Counted from the stretch's first letter, positions 1-6,227 are shown. The stretch: 6,389 bases of DNA from Euryarchaeota archaeon UBA346 (GCA_002496355.1 DAJP01000045.1:1-6389), one strand, 5' to 3'. Numbers and translations are program-made. Notes: generated from the letters alone by a model not told the origin.

Positions 1-1451
1 CCGATGATATGGGTCTCGTCATAGGGATGCAGATACTCAGAGTACCCTGGGATCTTCAGTTCCCCGAGGATCCGTGGGTTGTAAGGGTCAGAAAGATCAA
101 TCGTGAAGAGCGGATCTACCTGTACGAAGGTCACAAGGTACGCACGGTCCCCGAGGAATCGTGCCGCGTAGATAGATTCTCCAGGGGCAATGTTCTCTAT
201 CTTTGAGATCTGGGTGAGGGTGTCGTCAAGGATGTAGATGTTGTTGCTGGTCTGCGAGTTTTCCATCCAGTTGTTCCCTGAGGTGGTTGCGATCCGGAAG
301 AACCCGTTATGCTCATCCATGGAAAACTGGTTCAGGATGACACCAGGGACTTCACCTTGTGCGATGTAGCTGATGTCACCAGTGTCAATAGAAATCTTAT
401 GTAAAATAGTTGACTCTTGGTTATCAGCTGCTGTTTGGCTTTCAGCTCCGGTTCTGTAGAGAATCGGGTAATAAGGGTAATGGATGGATGCGAGGAATAT
501 GTTGTTTTGTGACACATACATGGTCTGAGAGCTGCCGAGCATGAAGCTCTTCTCTACTATATCGTTGGTGTCAAGGTTCAAGGAGATCACATGAGTCATG
601 GTATCGGAAAGCTCCGGGACGTCCACATAGTAGATGTCGTCTGGAGAGATACTCTTGGTTTCGTTATCAATACTGATCTCTGGGACATTGAAGGTATAGT
701 TCGTGTCGTCAACCGCGTAGAGGATATTATAGGTGTATTCGGTTGCGACCAGATAGACATACCCATCGATTAAACGTGCATCGAAGTAACCACCATCAAT
801 TCTGATCTCTTTTGTAAGAGTTGGGGCTGCTCGTTCGCTGAGGTCGTAGACGTTGACAGCGGTCTGCGAGACACCACCCCACCACATACCAAGGCGAGGT
901 GAACTCTCAACTTTCATATCTCCTTCGAGGAGAGGATAGCCATAAGACACGCCGGTATTCCCAAAGACGACCAGGCGGTCACCTCGGATGAAGATGTTGC
1001 TGATGGAGACATTCGTTATTTTAATCTGTGAAACGATCGTTGCTTCGAACACTGGGTATGCTTTGATGATATAGACGGTATTATTTGCGACCACATAGAG
1101 GTAGGTCCCGTCGGTTTTCACGATATCAGGTTCGTCCACACCAGCCACCTGCACATTGGTCGTAGAATAGGATGGAGGCACCTCACCACCTAAGGCTGAT
1201 GCATCATTCGCGGTTCCTGATTCCTTTGAAATCGCGATATTTGGCGAGTAATACAGACGTCCTTGGTTCCCTCCCGTTGAAATCCGTTTCTCCAGGAAGG
1301 ACTGGAGGTCGTCATATGATTCAAACGTATTGAGTTTATAGGTATAAGCTCCTTTGTCCAATGGCGAAAGAGTAATGACTGCCACAAGACTTGCGCACAC
1401 CAGCAGGCTTACAATCAATATTCCTGTTATTTGAGTGATTTTCTTTTCCAT
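1..1451 (-). CDS. Secreted/membrane-anchored beta-propeller domain protein (partial, C-terminus off window)
   Basis: An open frame of 483 codons runs without a stop from an ATG at 1451 to the window edge, so the C-terminus is missing. Residues 7-28 form one hydrophobic segment (ITGILIVSLLVCASLVAV), a signal peptide or N-terminal anchor; the rest should lie outside the cell. The body is beta-strand rich and carries hallmarks of the archaeal/bacterial secreted proteins with a C-terminal beta-propeller distantly related to WD-40 (COG4880, Beta_propel family). These are VDEPDIVKTDG at about 105-115 followed by YLYVV, GDRLVVFG at about 157-164, and DLSDPYNPRILGELKIPGYS at about 462-481. Four N-glycosylation sequons occur (N123, N147, N251, N263), and the only cysteine lies in the membrane segment. 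The start is supported by GTGATC three bases upstream and a TATA-like element further up. The molecular role is unknown; the family is generally uncharacterised. The family assignment is fairly secure, the function is not. Confidence 0.85.
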   Translation of the reverse strand, partial: MEKKITQITGILIVSLLVCASLVAVITLSPLDKGAYTYKLNTFESYDDLQSFLEKRISTGGNQGRLYYSPNIAISKESGTANDASALGGEVPPSYSTTNVQVAGVDEPDIVKTDGTYLYVVANNTVYIIKAYPVFEATIVSQIKITNVSISNIFIRGDRLVVFGNTGVSYGYPLLEGDMKVESSPRLGMWWGGVSQTAVNVYDLSERAAPTLTKEIRIDGGYFDARLIDGYVYLVATEYTYNILYAVDDTNYTFNVPEISIDNETKSISPDDIYYVDVPELSDTMTHVISLNLDTNDIVEKSFMLGSSQTMYVSQNNIFLASIHYPYYPILYRTGAESQTAADNQESTILHKISIDTGDISYIAQGEVPGVILNQFSMDEHNGFFRIATTSGNNWMENSQTSNNIYILDDTLTQISKIENIAPGESIYAARFLGDRAYLVTFVQVDPLFTIDLSDPYNPRILGELKIPGYSEYLHPYDETHII

Positions 1452-1454
1452 AGC

Positions 1455-1460
1455 GATCAC
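1455..1460 (-). promoter_or_regulatory. Ribosome binding site for the beta-propeller gene
   Basis: The minus strand reads GTGATC followed by GCT and the ATG. This is the distal part of the full archaeal Shine-Dalgarno GGAGGTGATC, in the correct register, and it fixes the start of the gene at 1451. Confidence 0.6.
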
Positions 1461-1493
1461 GTTTCTGTTTAGTTCTGGTTATATCTGTCAGTC

Positions 1494-1502
1494 TTTATAT
1501 AG
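1494..1502 (-). promoter_or_regulatory. TATA-like promoter element for the beta-propeller gene
   Basis: On the minus strand this reads CTATATAAA, close to the archaeal TATA consensus. Its centre is about 47 bp upstream of the ATG at 1451. That predicts transcription starting near 1472 and a leader of about 20 nt that contains the GTGATC ribosome binding site. Position and sequence agree well; no start-site data are available. Confidence 0.55.
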
Positions 1503-1513
1503 TGTCTGAAAAC

Positions 1514-1531
1514 GTTTGGGAAAAACCAAAC
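1514..1531. repeat. Perfect 6-bp inverted repeat with a 6-nt loop in the divergent intergenic region
   Basis: GTTTGG, a GAAAAA spacer, then CCAAAC form an exact hairpin. It lies upstream of the TATA-like elements of both divergent genes (about 12 bp behind that of the beta-propeller gene, about 38 bp ahead of that of the nuclease gene). That position suits an operator or activator site better than a terminator, because no gene ends here. The function is inferred only from position, and a 6-bp stem can arise by chance. Confidence 0.35.
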
Positions 1532-1568
1532 AACTCACTGGTATTGTTTCAGTCACCCCCGGTATAGC

Positions 1569-1576
1569 TATAAATA
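1569..1576 (+). promoter_or_regulatory. TATA-like promoter element for the Cas4-like gene
   Basis: TATAAATA is a near-ideal archaeal TATA box. It overlaps a 10-bp palindrome, TATAGCTATA, at 1563-1572. Its centre is about 28 bp upstream of the ATG at 1601, so the usual spacing would start the transcript close to the ATG and leave the GGAGG at 1592-1596 outside the mRNA. A start using the TATAG at 1563-1567 would keep GGAGG in the leader. Which one is used cannot be told from sequence. Confidence 0.45.
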
Positions 1577-1591
1577 GCGATATTCCATCCT

Positions 1592-1596
1592 GGAGG
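1592..1596 (+). promoter_or_regulatory. Strong Shine-Dalgarno for the Cas4-like gene
   Basis: GGAGG followed by ATCG and the ATG at 1601 is the best Shine-Dalgarno match in the window. It supports 1601 as the true start of the nuclease gene, and no comparable site precedes the second open frame at 1801. Confidence 0.6.
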
Positions 1597-1600
1597 ATCG

Positions 1601-1873
1601 ATGGGAAAAGCAAAGGTAACGAAGAAGACCGATGTATTAAGTGCATCTGAGATCGGTCAATACCATTATTGTTCCTGTGCGTGGATGCTGCAACGATGTG
1701 GTTATGAACCAGAGTCCCCAGCACTTGTTGTTGGAAAGCAGTTCCATGTGGCACTTGGTGATACCATCGATGGTTTTGAGAAAAAGATTCATTATGCACG
1801 ATGGGTCGCTATTCTTGGTCTTTTTATGTTAAGTGTCGCGGTTGTTCTCTTTTTCATCGAGGTGGTCCTATAG
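1601..1873 (+). CDS. Cas4/RecB-like membrane nuclease, N-terminal part (frame broken downstream)
   Basis: This 90-residue frame is the N-terminal part of a Cas4/Dna2/RecB-like PD-(D/E)XK protein. Residues 14-52 show the family start: SASEIGQYHYCSCAWML, with Cys24 as the likely first iron-sulfur ligand, then EPESPALVVGKQFH with the conserved GxxxH histidine at 49. In Cas4 the usual motif is CPR; here it is CSC, so the arginine is replaced. Residues about 67-86 (RWVAILGLFMLSVAVVLFF) form a membrane helix, after which the frame stops at TAG 1871-1873. It lacks the catalytic Asp, Glu and Lys and the C-terminal cysteines. All of these occur in the overlapping -1 frame, so this is one gene split in two rather than a free-standing 90-residue protein. 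A strong GGAGG precedes the start. Joined, the product would be about 268 residues. No CRISPR array or other cas gene is nearby, so a role in adaptation is not supported; it may be a housekeeping or membrane-bound DNA processing enzyme. Confidence 0.7.
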   Translation: MGKAKVTKKTDVLSASEIGQYHYCSCAWMLQRCGYEPESPALVVGKQFHVALGDTIDGFEKKIHYARWVAILGLFMLSVAVVLFFIEVVL

Positions 1874-2406
1874 ATTTTTTCATTGTCATCATCTTCCTTA
1901 TGAGTGGTGCAGTTATTCTTTTTGTATCTGCGCTCTGGATACGATGGTCTATTCATAACAAAAAGAAATCCTCGGGAATCCCTGAAGGATTAATCCTGTA
2001 TTCTGATCTCAACGTTCCAGCTGCTCCACTGTTCTCAGGACGTTACCGTCTCACAGGAAAACCCGATTACATCCTGAGAAAAGAAAATAAATGTATCCCT
2101 GTGGAAGTCAAATCGGGAAAAGGATCACACCCGCATCAGAGTCAGGTGCTTCAGCTTGCTGCATACTGCCAGATCTTGGAGGACACATCAGGGGTGTTTG
2201 TCCCAGAGGGGATCCTTGTGTATAATAATGTACCTTATACGATTCATTTCGATCCAAAACTACGCTTTGAGCTGGAATCAGTGATGAAAACCATGCGAGC
2301 ATCCTTACGAAGTGGGGTTATCAAACGGAATCATCATGAACCAGGAAGATGCCATCATTGCTCCATGAGACAATACTGCACTGATATAATAGAAGATTCT
2401 TCCTAA
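1801..2406 (+). CDS. Cas4/RecB-like membrane nuclease, catalytic C-terminal part (continuation in -1 frame)
   Basis: This frame carries the catalytic half of the nuclease begun at 1601. The listed left end is only its first in-frame ATG; residues 1-17 are almost certainly not natural, because the region is coded in the other frame there and no ribosome binding site precedes it. Residues about 26-48 (FFIVIIFLMSGAVILFVSALW) are a second membrane helix. Then come PLFSGRYRLTGKPDYIL with Asp89, IPVEVKSGK with Glu102 and Lys104 (the PD-(D/E)XK core), Gln118 and Tyr122 of the RecB-type QxxxY motif, and a C-terminal CHHCSMRQYC with Cys184, Cys187 and Cys193. Together with Cys24 of the upstream part these make the four ligands expected for a Cas4/AddB-type [4Fe-4S] cluster. 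All core residues are kept, which argues against long-standing decay. Family assignment is strong; biological role is unknown. Confidence 0.72.
   Translation: MGRYSWSFYVKCRGCSLFHRGGPIDFFIVIIFLMSGAVILFVSALWIRWSIHNKKKSSGIPEGLILYSDLNVPAAPLFSGRYRLTGKPDYILRKENKCIPVEVKSGKGSHPHQSQVLQLAAYCQILEDTSGVFVPEGILVYNNVPYTIHFDPKLRFELESVMKTMRASLRSGVIKRNHHEPGRCHHCSMRQYCTDIIEDSS
1850..1873 (+). other. Frame break within the Cas4-like gene
   Basis: Coding must pass from the 1601 frame to the -1 frame before the TAG at 1871-1873. The simplest repair is one extra T in the T5 run at 1850-1854. That gives LFFHRGGPIDFF, a short polar loop between two membrane helices, a natural helical hairpin. A sequencing or assembly slip in the homopolymer, a true recent mutation, or ribosomal or transcriptional slippage on CTTTTTC (1849-1855) would all fit. 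The heptamer is not a canonical X XXY YYZ site, so slippage is the less favoured reading. Confidence 0.65.
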
Positions 2407-2414
2407 TTCCATAA

Positions 2415-2428
2415 AAATAATATACTTA
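2415..2428 (+). promoter_or_regulatory. TATA-like promoter element for the mevalonate kinase operon
   Basis: AAATAATATACTTA lies in the 67-bp gap after the nuclease gene. With normal archaeal spacing transcription would start near 2447, giving a leader of about 26 nt before the ATG at 2474. No strong Shine-Dalgarno is present; GGGATAG at 2464-2470 is at best weak. The remainder of the gap shows no clear terminator, so some read-through from the nuclease gene is possible. Confidence 0.45.
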
Positions 2429-2473
2429 TCTTGTATTGTAACCAATCTATCAGAGAACGCTATGGGATAGTGT

Positions 2474-3427
2474 ATGAAGAAAGGTCATGGCATCGGTTTC
2501 GGAAAGGCTATTTTGTTTAATGAACACTTTGTGGTGTATGGGATCCCATCGATTGTATCAGCGATTGGGAACTATACGGTAGCAAAAATCGAACCGTATG
2601 ACCATACAGGATTCACCCTGTCAGATAAGCGTCCTGCAACACCAAAATACAAGGAGGATAAGCTTTCACAACAGAAGGAATCCTTTGAGTTGATGTACAA
2701 GAAAATGGGTATTGATCTTACCAAAAAAGGAATCAATATCACCCTTGAGGGAAACCTGTATGCCGCAAGTGGTATTGGTGCATCTGCCGCGTCCTGTGTC
2801 GCGGTCGCTCGTGCGCTTGCAGATTATTTCGAGATGAATCTATCTGATGATGAAATCAACGAGATCGCCTACGAGGGAGAAAAAGGATATCATGGGACCC
2901 CCTCTGGTGTAGACAACACCGCGTCGACGTATGGCGGGTTGATCTGGTTCCAGAAAGGTGAAAAGAACATCATCGATCGAATGACGATATCTATACCTGT
3001 TGAAATAGTGATCGGGAATACCGGCAAGGTGACCGATACGAAGATAGCCGTAGACGGGGTCAGACAACGTAAGGAAAAAAACCCAAAGAAGTACCAAGAG
3101 GTTTTCGACAGAGCTGAAAACATCGCGTATCTTGCGAAACGGGCAATCCATGATGGATCCTTGCAGGATGTTGGAAAACTCATGAATGAGAACCATAAGC
3201 TGTTGCAACAGATCGAGGTATCATCCCGTGAGCTTGATTTCCTTGTCAGTGTCGCCCGTGAGTCAGGAGCCTATGGAGCGAAGCTTACTGGTGGTGGCTT
3301 GGGTGGCAATATGATTGCGTTGACACCGGGAAAAGAATTACAGAACAAGGTTGCAACAGCAATAGAAAAAGAAGGATTTCAGACCGTGAAAACCGTGATC
3401 GGTGCATCACGAGAGAGTGTTGAGTAA
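2474..3427 (+). CDS. mvk: Mevalonate kinase (GHMP kinase family)
   Basis: A 317-residue cytosolic kinase, normal for archaeal mevalonate kinases; it converts mevalonate and ATP to mevalonate 5-phosphate. All GHMP motifs are visible: GFGKAILFNEHFVVYGIPSI at 8-27 with the substrate-site lysine K11, the ATP loop AASGIGASAASCVAVARAL at about 97-115, GTPSGVDN at 141-148 with the presumed catalytic Asp147, and the C-terminal TGGGLGG at 272-278. The GVDN motif and the EHFVVYG element separate it from homoserine kinase, galactokinase and phosphomevalonate kinase. One oddity is Asn16 where mevalonate kinases usually have Gly (GEH becomes NEH). An in-frame stop at 2468 leaves 2474 as the first possible ATG. 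It heads the operon, and the next gene starts 2 nt after its stop. The decarboxylase partner supports mevalonate 5-phosphate as product rather than a mevalonate 3-phosphate route. Confidence 0.92.
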   Translation: MKKGHGIGFGKAILFNEHFVVYGIPSIVSAIGNYTVAKIEPYDHTGFTLSDKRPATPKYKEDKLSQQKESFELMYKKMGIDLTKKGINITLEGNLYAASGIGASAASCVAVARALADYFEMNLSDDEINEIAYEGEKGYHGTPSGVDNTASTYGGLIWFQKGEKNIIDRMTISIPVEIVIGNTGKVTDTKIAVDGVRQRKEKNPKKYQEVFDRAENIAYLAKRAIHDGSLQDVGKLMNENHKLLQQIEVSSRELDFLVSVARESGAYGAKLTGGGLGGNMIALTPGKELQNKVATAIEKEGFQTVKTVIGASRESVE

Positions 3428-3429
3428 GT

Positions 3430-4740
3430 ATGCATCTACGACCTTTTTTAAAACAATTAGAAGAACAAGGAAAACTCGTTCGAATCAAAAAAGAAGTCTC
3501 CGTTGAATATGAGATTGCTAACATCATGTACACGCTGAATGAGAAACCAGTGATCTTCGAAAAAGTGAAAGGATATCCGTTCCCGGTGTTTGGCGGTATC
3601 ACCTCCGATCGGGATATCATCGCACAAGGGCTTGGAACCACGAAGGAAAAATTGCTTTTAAAAATGGTCGAGGCGTTGCGACATCCGAAGGTCCCTGAGG
3701 TTGTTGACAAAGGGCCTTGTCAAGAGGTCGTGATAAAAAACCCTGATTTGAAAAAACTACCGTTGTTATTCCATCTACCTGATGATGGTGGAAGGTACGC
3801 GACTGCGACGGTTGCGACCATCAAAGACCCGCAGACTGGCAGGAACGTGTCGTATCATCGATTGATGGAAAGAGGACCAAACCGGTTCACGGCTCGTCTG
3901 ATCAAAGGTCGACAGACGCGAACCACCTATGACAAGACCACTGGTGACCTGGAGATGGCAGTCTGCATCGGTAACTCTGTTTCTGTGATGATCGCGGCAT
4001 CGCTTGGTCCGCCCTCCGGTGTCGATGAGTTCTCCATTGCAAATGCGCTCTATCCGATGAAGATGGTGAAATGTAAGACCAAGAACCTTGAGGTCCCCGC
4101 TGAATCCGAGTTTGTCATAGAAGGGCGGCTGATAAAAGAGGTGGATCGTGAAGGACCGTTCGTGGATCTGACCGAGACCCGTGATTTTGAACGCAAGGAA
4201 CCAGTCTTCGTCGTTGACTGCATCACACATCGGAAGGACGCGATGTACCAAGCGTTAATCCCTGGTCGTCTGGAACATAAGACCCTGATGGGGATGCCGA
4301 AAGAACCAACGATATATGATGAGGTCAGCAAGGTCGCTGCCTGCAAGAACGTGCTTGTGGACATGGGGGGCGGTTCCTGGCTGCATGGGATCGTGCAGAT
4401 TTCAAAGAAGAATCCTGATGATGGGAAGAAAGCAATCGAGGCAGCGTTTACGGGGCATAAAAGCATGAAGCATGTGGTGATCATCGATGATGATGTCGAT
4501 ATCTACAACCCCACTGCAGTGGAATGGGCGATCGCGACTCGATTCCAGGCGGGAAAAGACCTTGTGGTGAAACTCGATCAATCGGGCAGTTCCCTTGATC
4601 CCTCCTCGAAGCAGGAGGAAGGGAAAAAGGCACTCACCGATAAGGTCGGAGTCGATGCAACCATCCCCTTTGATGTCGATAAAAGCAAATATGAGATCGT
4701 GAAATACCAAAAAGTGAAGCTTGATGATTACCGCCGGTAG
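3430..4740 (+). CDS. UbiD-family decarboxylase, predicted anhydromevalonate phosphate decarboxylase
   Basis: A 436-residue UbiD-family enzyme, which needs prenylated FMN, a divalent metal and potassium. In the archaeal mevalonate pathway the UbiD homologue decarboxylates trans-anhydromevalonate 5-phosphate to isopentenyl phosphate; the neighbours (mevalonate kinase upstream, aconitase X nearby) point to that substrate. Visible motifs: RPFLKQLEEQGKLVRI at 4-19 (typical UbiD start), NVSYHRL with Asn139 and Arg144 spaced like the cofactor-site Asn and catalytic Arg of fungal Fdc1, ASLGPPSG at 190-197, EFVIEG at 227-232, EGPFVDLTE at 241-249, and IPGRLEHKTLMGMPKEP at 277-293, where Glu282 is a candidate catalytic acid. 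The mapping of the acidic residues is tentative. PGR appears where relatives often have PGG. Start is 2 nt after the kinase stop without a good Shine-Dalgarno, so translation is probably coupled. The last 17 nt overlap the next gene. The family is certain; the substrate is inferred from context. Confidence 0.88.
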   Translation: MHLRPFLKQLEEQGKLVRIKKEVSVEYEIANIMYTLNEKPVIFEKVKGYPFPVFGGITSDRDIIAQGLGTTKEKLLLKMVEALRHPKVPEVVDKGPCQEVVIKNPDLKKLPLLFHLPDDGGRYATATVATIKDPQTGRNVSYHRLMERGPNRFTARLIKGRQTRTTYDKTTGDLEMAVCIGNSVSVMIAASLGPPSGVDEFSIANALYPMKMVKCKTKNLEVPAESEFVIEGRLIKEVDREGPFVDLTETRDFERKEPVFVVDCITHRKDAMYQALIPGRLEHKTLMGMPKEPTIYDEVSKVAACKNVLVDMGGGSWLHGIVQISKKNPDDGKKAIEAAFTGHKSMKHVVIIDDDVDIYNPTAVEWAIATRFQAGKDLVVKLDQSGSSLDPSSKQEEGKKALTDKVGVDATIPFDVDKSKYEIVKYQKVKLDDYRR

Positions 4741-5041
4741 AGGAAAATATAAGGTCTGGCTGCAGCACCATTATATCGGTGATGACATCGTTTTTTTTCT
4801 CGGTGGTGGACAGCGTTCGCATATCGGTGGCGTGGTGATCGCAGAGCCAAAAAAGAAAGTAGAAGCGATTCGGCTCTCCGGGCATTACGATGATATCGTC
4901 TTATTACCGATCGCAGAGGCAGCATGTGAAAAATATAAGAAAAAGGTGGTTGCGGTCGGCGGGGTGCATGTCGACAACGCAACAAAACAAGAAATTGATC
5001 TCTTGGTTGAGAATTGTAAAAAATTAGTGAAGAAAATCTGA
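4724..5041 (+). CDS. LpdD-like small protein, predicted prenyl-FMN chaperone/maturation partner of the UbiD enzyme
   Basis: A 105-residue soluble protein with no membrane segment. It matches my recollection of the archaeal family related to LpdD, the small partner of the UbiD-type gallate decarboxylase LpdC, described as a prenylated flavin chaperone. Seen in the sequence: DDIVFFLGGG at 20-29, RSHIGGVVIAEP at 31-42, SGHYDDIVLLPIAEAACEKY at 52-71 and GGVHVDNAT at 79-87 with an acidic helix after it. HIGG and HVDNAT are the most distinctive elements. The ATG at 4724 lies inside the end of the decarboxylase gene (17-nt overlap), strongly suggesting translational coupling and equal expression. 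A TTG at 4721 is a possible but poorer start. It is not the small dehydratase subunit, whose characteristic motifs are absent. Family recognition is from memory of motifs; the functional link to the decarboxylase is inferred from the operon. Confidence 0.68.
   Translation: MITAGRGKYKVWLQHHYIGDDIVFFLGGGQRSHIGGVVIAEPKKKVEAIRLSGHYDDIVLLPIAEAACEKYKKKVVAVGGVHVDNATKQEIDLLVENCKKLVKKI
5018..5023 (-). terminator. Candidate T-rich terminator for truD
   Basis: On the minus strand, past the TruD stop, the sequence has an ATTTTC tract and then T6 (5023-5018) about 21-26 nt beyond the stop codon. Archaeal transcription commonly ends in such T-runs. The tract lies within the 3' end of the convergent LpdD-like gene. 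It is weak evidence because A-rich lysine codons also produce it. Confidence 0.3.
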
Positions 5042-5043
5042 TA

Positions 5044-6210
5044 TCAATGCCTAAACAGACGTTTCGTGACGACTGTGGCATAGCTTCCTTTTGGCAACGA
5101 GAATGACACCTTGGTTTTATATCGCTCTGAAGTTCCTTTTCTATTCAGTTCGTCTTGTTCTGGTTTGCCAAGAGAAAACTCCTGAGGAAACAGTAGAACC
5201 TGCCGTGCGCGTGTTTTGAAGAAATTCCCTGTCTCATCTTCAATCTTGAAATCAGCTACCATGAGTCCTTCTTTCGCAAGCACACTCTCAATAATCTTTC
5301 TTTCATCATTAGGGACCGTCATCTGATCGCTGATCGTCAGAAAGGTCCGTGGGATGTTTCCACGTTCCTGCTCTGAGAGATTCGTAAAGAAGGTAAGTGA
5401 TCCGATTGAATATTCCACTGAGTACAAGTTCTTTTTCTCAACTGAACTTCTCAGAATCGTTTTCACACATTCGTTCCATAAATAGCTTTGGTACGCATTC
5501 ACGTACATTTCTCGGAGATGAGCTGGGATCTTCTGGTACGCGGCGCAGTAGTCTTTCGTTTTCAAATATTCCTTAATCACCAATGAGAATGCCTTATTGA
5601 ATACCCGCACTGTTGACAGATCATTCCAGCAGGACAGAATCCTGCGCTTTTCATTCTTTGTCTTCTTCGGTTCCGATTTCTGGTACGCGGTCAGATATTG
5701 TTTGACTGCTTTTTCATAATTTTTGAGAATCACTTCTTTTCCAATGAAAACCTTATCAATGACACTACCGAAACGCTGTGAATCAAAATAATTTGGAACA
5801 CCAGATGTTGCGATAGTCTTGGCTCTCAGAGAAATATCGTCTAGCTCATTTTTTTGTATATCACGAGCAATGATTAAAAACCGGTTCGCAGCAAGATCCC
5901 CGATCTTGATCTTCTTCCGAGAATATCCAACGAAGGTCAATTCCAGAGAATCCTGCTTCATGCCTTGCACGTTATATCGTGTCGGAATCGAAATGTACTG
6001 ACGGGCAACCGCGTGCTTATCCTTCAGTCCCGCGTACCCTACCTCAAAAAGAGACAGACGAAGCTGTCGCGCGATCCGACGGAGGGCATCAAACGTATCG
6101 ATCTCCTGTTTCTGCAGTAAAAATATGGTATGTTCATCCTTCTCAGATGATATGGTGTAATCAGGGATCTCCTCGACAATGAAATCAGCTGGCAGTTGTT
6201 TCAGCTTCAT
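5044..6210 (-). CDS. truD: tRNA pseudouridine synthase TruD
   Basis: A 388-residue archaeal TruD, which isomerises U13 of tRNA to pseudouridine in the cytosol. Motifs in order: MKLKQLPADFIVEEIP at 1-16 (the classic TruD N-terminus), GYAGLKDKHAVARQYISIP at 58-76 with catalytic Asp64, NYFDSQRFGS at 140-149, NAYQSYLWN at 238-246, TRARQVLLFP at 333-342 and LPKGSYATVVTKRLF at 372-386. I chose the ATG at 6210 rather than the in-frame ATG at 6273. The extra 21 residues have no family match, and the longer form would run through the promoter region of the divergent gene up to its start codon. It converges on the mevalonate operon with 2 nt between stops and diverges from the aconitase X gene across 63 bp. 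Nothing suggests a part in isoprenoid synthesis; the location appears incidental. Confidence 0.93.
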   Translation of the reverse strand: MKLKQLPADFIVEEIPDYTISSEKDEHTIFLLQKQEIDTFDALRRIARQLRLSLFEVGYAGLKDKHAVARQYISIPTRYNVQGMKQDSLELTFVGYSRKKIKIGDLAANRFLIIARDIQKNELDDISLRAKTIATSGVPNYFDSQRFGSVIDKVFIGKEVILKNYEKAVKQYLTAYQKSEPKKTKNEKRRILSCWNDLSTVRVFNKAFSLVIKEYLKTKDYCAAYQKIPAHLREMYVNAYQSYLWNECVKTILRSSVEKKNLYSVEYSIGSLTFFTNLSEQERGNIPRTFLTISDQMTVPNDERKIIESVLAKEGLMVADFKIEDETGNFFKTRARQVLLFPQEFSLGKPEQDELNRKGTSERYKTKVSFSLPKGSYATVVTKRLFRH

Positions 6211-6227
6211 ACGCAAAACACAAACAC

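Noticed and set aside
1..1451. Small plus-strand frames at 9-206 and 591-773 and minus-strand frames at 332-517 and 1190-1387
   Set aside because: Shadows of the long minus-strand beta-propeller coding frame; no ribosome binding sites or family motifs.
12..1451. Lipoprotein lipobox around Cys19 of the beta-propeller protein
   Set aside because: LLVC has Val before Cys rather than Gly, Ala or Ser, and the Cys sits in the middle of the hydrophobic segment.
1849..1855. Programmed -1 ribosomal frameshift site CTTTTTC
   Set aside because: Not rejected outright, but it is not a canonical heptamer and I see no clear downstream stem-loop, so a homopolymer indel is preferred.
1601..2406. Part of a CRISPR-Cas adaptation module
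   Set aside because: No repeats, leader or cas1/cas2-like frames are visible in the window, and solo Cas4-like proteins are common in archaea.
2462..2470. ATG GGA TAG mini-ORF just before the mevalonate kinase start, as a possible regulatory upstream ORF
   Set aside because: Only two codons with no ribosome binding site. Most likely chance.
2840..4885. Several antisense frames of 83-158 codons opposite the kinase and decarboxylase genes
   Set aside because: All lie opposite strongly conserved coding sequence, have no recognisable motifs and no start signals.
4724..5041. Small subunit (swivel domain) of phosphomevalonate dehydratase
   Set aside because: The size is near, but the glycine- and proline-rich motifs recalled for that subunit are absent, while HIGG and HVDNAT fit the LpdD-like family.
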